From Breznakibacter xylanolyticus (GTDB taxonomy: Bacteria > Bacteroidota > Bacteroidia > Bacteroidales > Marinilabiliaceae), in contig NZ_QKZK01000009.1 in NCBI RefSeq assembly GCF_003254275.1, positions 1-47,670 of the forward strand: 47,670 nucleotides of DNA, in the 5' to 3' direction. Made by a program: the position numbers and the translations under genes. How positions within the stretch are numbered: the stretch's first letter is position 1; every line of letters begins with the position of its first letter. The notes under the pieces are model-generated. The model was not told the DNA's origin. It saw only the letters and a list, made by a program, of their open reading frames with translations, and made no database searches. Positions 42,704-47,670 of this stretch are shown in pieces.

Positions 42704-43840
42704 ATGCAAACCAAACAAAAAATACTATTCATCGACCGCGATGGCACGCTGATACTCGAGCCTCCGGTCGATTTTCAGGTGGACAGCCTGGAGAAGCTGG
42801 CCTTTTACCCCGGCGTGTTTCAAAACCTTTCGCGCGTGGCCACGCACCTGAGCTATCAACTGGTGATGGTGACCAATCAGGACGGGTTGGGGACGGCTTC
42901 GTTTCCCGAGGAGACTTTTTGGCCGGCGCAAAATAAAATGATGCAGGCGCTCGAGGGCGAGGGCATCCGTTTTGATGCCGTGCACATCGACCCAACGATG
43001 CCGGCCGACAATGCCCCCACGCGCAAGCCGCGCACGGGCATGCTTACTCAATACTTTGGTGAGACCTACGACTTGTCCGGCTCGTTTGTCATTGGCGATC
43101 GGCTCACCGATGTGGAGCTGGCCAAGAACCTTGGTTGCAAAGCCATTTTGCTCAAACCTGTTGACGAGGGAACCGATATGGTGGCGGGCGCCGGTTTTGC
43201 CGACGTGTGCGCCCTCATCACACCCCATTGGAGTGAGGTGGCTGCCTTTTTGTTTCGCAGCGACCGCACGGCGGTGGTGGAGCGCAACACGGCCGAGACC
43301 CGGATTCGCGTAGAAATTGACCTCGACGGCACCGGCAAGTGCGACATTCACACCGGGTTGAGTTTTTTCGACCACATGCTCGAGCAGATTGGACGTCACT
43401 CGGGGTGTAACCTCACCATTCGGGTAGACGGCGACTTGCACGTCGACGAGCACCACACCATTGAGGACACGGCGTTGGCATTGGGCGAGGCCTTTCGTAA
43501 GGCGCTGGGCGACAAACGCGGCATTGAGCGTTATGGTTTTGCCCTGCCCATGGACGACTGTCTGGCATCGGTGGCACTCGACTTTGGCGGGCGTCCCTGG
43601 CTGGTGTGGGAAGCCGACTTTAAGCGTGAGAAGGTGGGTGACATGCCCACCGAGATGTTTCTGCACTTCTTCAAGAGCTTTAGCGATGCGTCGTTGAGTA
43701 ACCTCAACATCAAGGCCGAGGGAGCCAACGAACATCACAAGATCGAAGGCATCTTTAAAGCCCTGGCGCGTGCCATCAAAATGGCCATTCGCAAAGACCC
43801 CATGAGCAATCAACTGCCCAGCACCAAGGGGGTGTTGTAA
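42704..43840 (+). CDS. hisB: Bifunctional histidinol-phosphatase / imidazoleglycerol-phosphate dehydratase
   Basis: Two steps of histidine synthesis in one 378-residue protein. The N-terminal HAD phosphatase (about 1-165) has [24 protein letters not shown] and [16 protein letters not shown]. The C-terminal dehydratase (about 185-378) has [31 protein letters not shown] and [16 protein letters not shown], with the manganese-binding His pairs. The ATG at 42704 was chosen over an upstream TTG because relatives start at [10 protein letters not shown]. It is separated from hisGDC by the esterase and HEPN/MNT genes, and no hisH, hisA, hisF or hisIE follows it. Confidence 0.95.
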   Translation: MQTKQKILFIDRDGTLILEPPVDFQVDSLEKLAFYPGVFQNLSRVATHLSYQLVMVTNQDGLGTASFPEETFWPAQNKMMQALEGEGIRFDAVHIDPTMPADNAPTRKPRTGMLTQYFGETYDLSGSFVIGDRLTDVELAKNLGCKAILLKPVDEGTDMVAGAGFADVCALITPHWSEVAAFLFRSDRTAVVERNTAETRIRVEIDLDGTGKCDIHTGLSFFDHMLEQIGRHSGCNLTIRVDGDLHVDEHHTIEDTALALGEAFRKALGDKRGIERYGFALPMDDCLASVALDFGGRPWLVWEADFKREKVGDMPTEMFLHFFKSFSDASLSNLNIKAEGANEHHKIEGIFKALARAIKMAIRKDPMSNQLPSTKGVL

Positions 43841-43855
43841 GACGTTTGGGGGATT

Positions 43856-44013
43856 AAACGCTGAGACGCCAAGACGCTGAGTTTATCTGTTTAGGAATCG
43901 ACTTTTAGTCATCTGACATCATTCAAATCTCTGCCTCTTTGCGCCTCAGCGTTTAAATATGACTATCATAAAGGCGCTGAACCGTCGGAACTCCCCGGCT
44001 GTTCAGCGCCTTT
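43856..44013. repeat. 158-bp direct repeat, copy 1 (upstream of the lyase)
   Basis: This copy and 46463-46620 have equal length and differ at only four positions by eye. The first 99 bp are bounded by inverted ends, AAACGCTGAG (43856-43865) and CTCAGCGTTT (43945-43954), with imperfect pairing continuing inward. A second hairpin, AAAGGCGCTGAAC (43970-43982) with GTTCAGCGCCTTT (44001-44013), follows; it is a 13-bp stem that could terminate hisB transcription. The layout resembles a non-coding miniature element plus terminator. Confidence 0.9.
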
Positions 44014-44278
44014 TGTGTGTGGGGCGAGGTTCTTTTCGCCTGCCCTTATTCTGCAAGATGTACGATTGTCGTGGTATTTGAATCAATTTGTCCACCTCTT
44101 TCGCAGTGGATTCATGTAGTTTTGTGTTAATAAATGACAATATCTGAAAATAAGTGTGTCGCAATGCGGTCGCTTTCCTTCATAAAGAATGTGCACGAGA
44201 ATAGAAAAGCGAACGGGAATTAATACAAAACATCTCAGCTTACCCCTTTGGGGGGATGAGGGGGCTAAATTTTTAAAT
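44014..44278. other. Upstream region of the lyase gene with -7 box
   Basis: TAGTTTTG at 44117-44124 is a perfect TAnnTTTG box, with no TTG at the usual distance. It leaves a leader of about 150 nt. A short CCCC-TTT-GGGG palindrome at 44243-44253, similar to one near 1666, lies 25 bp before the start. Nothing else was recognised. Confidence 0.5.
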
Positions 44279-46447
44279 ATGGAAAAAAACTACACAAATC
44301 GATTGGTAACGATGGCCGTGTTGCTGTGCATGGCCTTGTCGCTTGCAGGGCAGCGAAAGATGGAGAGTCTCGATAGAGGCGTGGTGGCCGTGAAAGTTAC
44401 CAATGGCGTGTTTCTGAGCTGGCGTCTGTTGGGCGATGAGTCGATGGACATGCAGTTTAATGTTTATCGCAATGGACAACTGTTGTCGGGTTCTCCCTTT
44501 TCGGGAGCCACGAATTTGGTGGATGCCTCGGGAACCACGCTGAGTTCGTACACCGTTGAAGCCGTGCTCGAAGGCCAGATACAAAACATTTCGCAGCCGG
44601 TGACCCCTTGGGCATCGCAATACAAAACCTTGCAGCTGAACCGCCCTGCCGCGGGCGTCACACCTCCCAATGCGTCGGGCAATGTGGGGAAGGCGGGGAC
44701 TTCGTATCCTGACGGGCAGAATTACACCTACACCCCCAACGATTGCATGGTGGGCGATGTGGACGGCGATGGCCAATATGAGCTCATCGTGAAGTGGGAT
44801 CCGTCCAATTCGCACGACAACTCGCAGTACGGCATTACCGGAAATGTGTATGTGGATGCCTACGAGTTGAATGGGACGCAATTGTGGCGCATCGACCTGG
44901 GGCGTAACATTCGCGCCGGAGCTCATTACACGCAAATCATGGTGGCCGACTACGATGGCGATGGCAAAGCCGAAGTGGTGATGAAAACCGCTCCCGGCAC
45001 TGTCGATGGTCAGGGCAAGAATGTGCTCATGGGTTCTGATGCCCCCAATGCCGATTATCGCAATCTCGATCCTACCAAAATCAGCGGATCGACGATGGTG
45101 GGCACTGTGCTCACCGGGCCGGAGTATCTGACGCTTTTCGATGGCACGACGGGCGCCGGGTTGCACAGTGTTGCCTTTGCCCCTGTGCGTAGTTCCATTT
45201 CGTCGTGGGGTGACAGTTACGGCAATCGCAGCGAGCGCTATCTGGCTTGTGTGGCCTACCTCGACGGGGTGAACCCCAGCGTGGTGATGGGGCGCGGCTA
45301 TTATGCCAAAACCTGTTTGAGTGCATTTGATGTCGTCAACAAGCAACTGGTAAAGCGGTGGGATTACGTGGCCTCGTCGTCGGGTACGGGAGCCTACGGG
45401 CAAGGGAACCACAACCTGAGCGTGGCCGATGTAGATGCCGACGGCAAAGACGAAATCATCTATGGCGCTTGTGCCATCAACGACAACGGCGCTTTTATGT
45501 ATCGCACCGGGTTGGGTCATGGCGATGCCATGCATCTGTCCGATTTGAATCCCGATCGTCCCGGGCTCGAGGTGTTTTGCGTGCACGAAGAAACCTCGGC
45601 CGCTTACGGCTACGAGATGCACGACGCCGCTACGGGTGAAGTGCTTTGGGGAGTGAAGACCGGCACCGACGTTGGCCGGGGCGTGTCGGCCGATATTGAT
45701 GGGGCGCATCGCGGCTTTGAGGCGTGGGTCAACGATGTGTTGTATTCGTGCACCGGCGAGGTGATTGCCAATGCCAAGCCGGGGTCGGTGAACTTTAGGG
45801 TGTATTGGGATGGCGATCTTCAGGACGAGTTGCTCGACGGGGTGGCCATTGGTAAGTGGAATTCCATTTCGAAAACATCATCTACCCTCATCAATTTTGG
45901 CAATTTGGTGAGCTCGGCATCGTGCAACAGCACCAAAAAAACGCCCTGCCTGAGTGCCGATATCCTGGGCGACTGGCGCGAGGAGGTGATTCTATACAAC
46001 GCCAATGATCCTTCAAAAATCAACATCTTTACCACGGTGATTCCTACCGATCATCGTTTGTTTACCCTCATGCACGACCCTGTGTATCGTCTGGCTGTTG
46101 CCTGGCAAAATGTGGCCTACAATCAGCCGCCTCATTTGGGTTTTTACATTGGCGACGGGGTTGATGATTTGGTGGCTCCCAATATTGAAACCATCCCGTT
46201 GGCGGTCAACAATCGCCAGCAGGGCGGGGTGGAGGTGTACGGCATGCGTGGTCAGCGCATTGGCATCAAGGCCGATGCCGAAATTCTGGAGGTGGTGGTG
46301 CATGGCATCACCGGGCAATTGCTGGCCGGGCAAGGAGCCGTGAGTGGTGACGAAACGGAGCTGACCGTGCCACTCGGGCATCGACTGTGCCTGGTGAAGG
46401 TGACCACCCGCACCGGAACACAGGTGCGCAAGGTGGTGTTGCCCTGA
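44279..46447 (+). CDS. Rhamnogalacturonan lyase, PL11-like, with T9SS-type C-terminal domain
   Basis: A 722-residue secreted enzyme that cleaves the rhamnogalacturonan-I backbone of pectin. Signal peptide (VTMAVLLCMALSLAGQ), then a fibronectin-like N-terminal module (ESLDRGVVAVKVTNGVFLSW), then a beta-propeller-type catalytic body with calcium loops VDGDGQYEL, YDGDGKAEV and VDADGKDEI and ENWG-like SWGDSYGNRSERYL. The last 80 residues (VYGMRGQRIGIK, then LVKVTTRTGTQVRKVVLP) match the type A sorting signal of the T9SS. The start at 44279 puts the signal at the N-terminus; an ATG 30 codons earlier is less likely. Direct repeats flank it. Confidence 0.87.
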   Translation: MEKNYTNRLVTMAVLLCMALSLAGQRKMESLDRGVVAVKVTNGVFLSWRLLGDESMDMQFNVYRNGQLLSGSPFSGATNLVDASGTTLSSYTVEAVLEGQIQNISQPVTPWASQYKTLQLNRPAAGVTPPNASGNVGKAGTSYPDGQNYTYTPNDCMVGDVDGDGQYELIVKWDPSNSHDNSQYGITGNVYVDAYELNGTQLWRIDLGRNIRAGAHYTQIMVADYDGDGKAEVVMKTAPGTVDGQGKNVLMGSDAPNADYRNLDPTKISGSTMVGTVLTGPEYLTLFDGTTGAGLHSVAFAPVRSSISSWGDSYGNRSERYLACVAYLDGVNPSVVMGRGYYAKTCLSAFDVVNKQLVKRWDYVASSSGTGAYGQGNHNLSVADVDADGKDEIIYGACAINDNGAFMYRTGLGHGDAMHLSDLNPDRPGLEVFCVHEETSAAYGYEMHDAATGEVLWGVKTGTDVGRGVSADIDGAHRGFEAWVNDVLYSCTGEVIANAKPGSVNFRVYWDGDLQDELLDGVAIGKWNSISKTSSTLINFGNLVSSASCNSTKKTPCLSADILGDWREEVILYNANDPSKINIFTTVIPTDHRLFTLMHDPVYRLAVAWQNVAYNQPPHLGFYIGDGVDDLVAPNIETIPLAVNNRQQGGVEVYGMRGQRIGIKADAEILEVVVHGITGQLLAGQGAVSGDETELTVPLGHRLCLVKVTTRTGTQVRKVVLP

Positions 46448-46462
46448 TGATGGGGATGATTG

Positions 46463-46620
46463 AAACGCTGAGACGCCAAGACGCTGAGTTTATTTGTTTA
46501 TGAAGCGACTTTTAGTCATCTGACATCATTCAAATCTCTGCCTCTTTGCGCCTCAGCGTTTAAATATGACTATCATAAAGGCGCTGAACCGTCGGGACTC
46601 CCCGGCTGTTCAGCGCCTTT
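46463..46620. repeat. 158-bp direct repeat, copy 2 (downstream of the lyase)
   Basis: Same organisation as copy 1, in the same orientation: inverted ends AAACGCTGAG (46463-46472) and CTCAGCGTTT (46552-46561), then hairpin AAAGGCGCTGAAC (46577-46589) with GTTCAGCGCCTTT (46608-46620). It lies 15 bp past the lyase stop, so its hairpin is a plausible terminator for the lyase and perhaps for the convergent gene. Confidence 0.9.
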
Positions 46621-46665
46621 GATTTTATTGGCTTTGGCACTTAGTTGCTCTGATGCTTTCTTCCC

Positions 46666-47403
46666 TCAGTTCACACAATGCACAGCCGTTTTTTGGGGGC
46701 GTGAGGCCGATGGTGCCGAGGAGTCGTGGCGGGGGGCGAAGTCGCGCATTTGTTCGCGAATGGTGTTGAGCAGCACCAGGCATTTGGGGCAATTGTCGAA
46801 GAGGATGCGGGCCTGAATGTGCTCGCACAGCCGGGCAAAGGCAGCGTCGAGCAGGGGACGCACCTGTTTGATGCGGATGTCGGCCTGCGACAGGTTTTCG
46901 GGGCAGTGGTGCTCCATGATGTGGGCGAAGGCCATGTTTTTGTGGTTGAGCTCGGTCATCCAGTCGGTGAGTTGCAATTGTTCAAACAGGCGAGCATGGT
47001 TGTCGCGGGTCATAGTCAGCAGGTGGTCGATGGCGCGGGTCTCGTGGTGGTAGCCCTTTTGGGCGGCCTTTTGGCAGCGCAGCAGCAGTTTGTGCGCCAG
47101 TTGCGCGGTAGCCCTTTTTTCGGGGTCGAAGTGGCGGGTGAGGGCGGCCACCATCTCGAGCAGACTGGTGAAGATGAGCTCGCGCTGAAAGTCGGCATCG
47201 GCCAGTCGGCGGTAGGCATCGTGGCTATGCGCTTTCATAATGGCTTCGTGAGCCAGCAACAGCAGGGCGGTGTAGTCCGACCAGGCGGCGGGAGCGCCAA
47301 TGTGGCGGGGGATGTGCTTTTCAATCAGCTCTACCATGGTGCTGTGAAAGCGGTAATGGTCGTCGAAGTGGCAGTGGGTAAGGTTCAGGGGTAAGGTTTT
47401 CAT
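46666..47403 (-). CDS. Conserved hypothetical protein, possibly DUF6261-like
   Basis: A 245-residue helical protein with no signal peptide or membrane segment and many His, Leu and Ala residues (MKTLPLNLTHCHFDDHYRFH at the start; MAFAHIMEHHCPENLSQADI later, in two parts). It resembles the Bacteroidota family DUF6261 in length and general layout, from memory only. The C-terminal tail after about 225 is Ser/Pro-rich and low in order. Two Cys near residue 200 (FDNCPKCLVLL) form a C-x2-C pair; a metal role is possible but unsupported. High G+C at third positions makes the opposite strand open too; this strand was preferred for its helical composition. Confidence 0.55.
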   Translation of the reverse strand: MKTLPLNLTHCHFDDHYRFHSTMVELIEKHIPRHIGAPAAWSDYTALLLLAHEAIMKAHSHDAYRRLADADFQRELIFTSLLEMVAALTRHFDPEKRATAQLAHKLLLRCQKAAQKGYHHETRAIDHLLTMTRDNHARLFEQLQLTDWMTELNHKNMAFAHIMEHHCPENLSQADIRIKQVRPLLDAAFARLCEHIQARILFDNCPKCLVLLNTIREQMRDFAPRHDSSAPSASRPQKTAVHCVN

Positions 47404-47452
47404 TGTAACGTGTAAGGATATAAGTTTAAGGTTTAAAGTTTGGGTTTTTTAA

Positions 47453-47493
47453 GTTTCAGGTTTCAGGTTACTGATGAACCTGAAACCCGAAAC
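47453..47493. repeat. Inverted repeat of GTTTCAGG-type units
   Basis: GGTTTCAGGTT (47459-47469) pairs perfectly with AACCTGAAACC (47477-47487), and GTTTC/GAAAC outside extend it to 16 of 17 pairs, loop 7 bases. Upstream (47430-47460) lie degenerate AGTTT-type units. Such sequences are common non-coding repeats; no function is inferred. Confidence 0.7.
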
Positions 47494-47636
47494 TATAAAA
47501 GCATGAACAATCTTCAATGGCAATGTTACGAAGTTTGCCGAAGTGGTCAGCCATACCAATGGGGGGTTTTGGGGGGTGCCCAAGGGCTGTTTATCCTTTC
47601 AGGTGCCATGCCACCAAAGTGGCAGTGGCGGGATAC

Positions 47637-47670
47637 AAAAAAACCTTTCCGGCGTGGGCCGAAAAGGTTT
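47637..47670 (-). terminator. Terminator for a minus-strand gene beyond the right edge
   Basis: AAACCTTT-C-CGGC (47641-47653) pairs with GCCG-A-AAAGGTTT (47658-47670), loop of four bases, one mismatch. On the minus strand it is followed by seven T (complement of 47637-47643). No gene inside the window ends here, so a neighbouring gene must read in from the right. Confidence 0.7.

Noticed and set aside
42725-43813. 362-codon open frame antisense to hisB
   Set aside because: hisB shows all catalytic motifs of both domains on the plus strand; the reverse frame is a codon-bias shadow.
43856-44013. CRISPR array or tandem repeat at the 158-bp unit
   Set aside because: Only two copies exist, 2.6 kb apart, with a gene between; there is no spacer-repeat pattern.
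44273-45709. 478-codon open frame antisense to the rhamnogalacturonan lyase
   Set aside because: The plus-strand lyase has a signal peptide, calcium loops and family motifs. The antisense frame is a shadow of G+C-rich third positions and has no recognisable domain.
46726-47394. 222-codon plus-strand frame opposite the last gene
   Set aside because: The composition (Gly/Val-rich with periodic QV) looks like a reverse shadow of a helical protein; still, confidence in either strand is only moderate.
47503-47670. Plus-strand frame open to the window end
   Set aside because: It crosses the terminator hairpin and has odd Trp- and Gly-rich composition; no support as a gene.

Overview
The window is a chromosomal segment of a Bacteroidota bacterium, most likely Bacteroidales or Marinilabiliales. 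Four things point there. The gene order matches that phylum (rplY-pth-S4 protein; pdxJ-CBS-POTRA barrel-nadK-porG-uppS-bamA-ompH-murI; exbB-exbD-exbD). The promoters follow the phylum's TTTG / TAnnTTTG pattern. Shine-Dalgarno sites are mostly absent. It has a type IX secretion system (T9SS) outer-membrane protein (PorG) and a secreted enzyme with a T9SS-like C-terminal domain. No rRNA, tRNA or CRISPR array was seen.

Layout. 1-1.6 kb: a complete IS4-family insertion sequence whose left inverted repeat is the first base of the window, followed by a cluster of small G+C-rich palindromes. 1.8-6.0 kb (minus strand): engB, prs, rplY, pth, an S4 RNA-binding protein and a DUF4924-like protein. 6.2-10.2 kb: manA, then lysC and lysA. 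10.2-13 kb: a Dabb protein, a DEDDy exonuclease, an alpha/beta hydrolase and pdxJ. 13.1-23.5 kb: an envelope-biogenesis cluster (CBS protein, POTRA barrel, nadK, porG, uppS, bamA, three ompH/skp copies, murI). 23.5-31.8 kb: a gamma-carbonic-anhydrase-like protein, then korAB, a fused FAD/Fe-S 2-hydroxyacid dehydrogenase and gdhA, which all plausibly meet at 2-oxoglutarate. 31.9-37.3 kb: tatD, a four-gene ExbB/ExbD operon, corA and pssA. 37.4-43.8 kb: a histidine operon (hisG-D-C ... hisB) behind a peptide-coding attenuator. Between hisC and hisB it carries a secreted esterase and a HEPN/MNT pair. 43.9-46.6 kb: a secreted rhamnogalacturonan lyase (PL11-like) between two 158-bp direct repeats. 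46.7-47.7 kb: a Bacteroidota-type hypothetical protein and a terminator belonging to a gene beyond the right edge.

The strongest non-obvious signal is the his leader. It encodes a 17-residue peptide with five consecutive His codons plus a sixth. Just downstream is an intrinsic terminator, and the 7-nt element GGGTAGG occurs twice: once at the leader stop codon and once in the 3' arm of the terminator. This gives a compact, ribosome-controlled two-state switch. Two genes (gdhA and the HEPN gene) are each broken by one missing base in a homopolymer, so sequencing error must be excluded before calling them pseudogenes. All family assignments come from reading motifs; no database search was possible.
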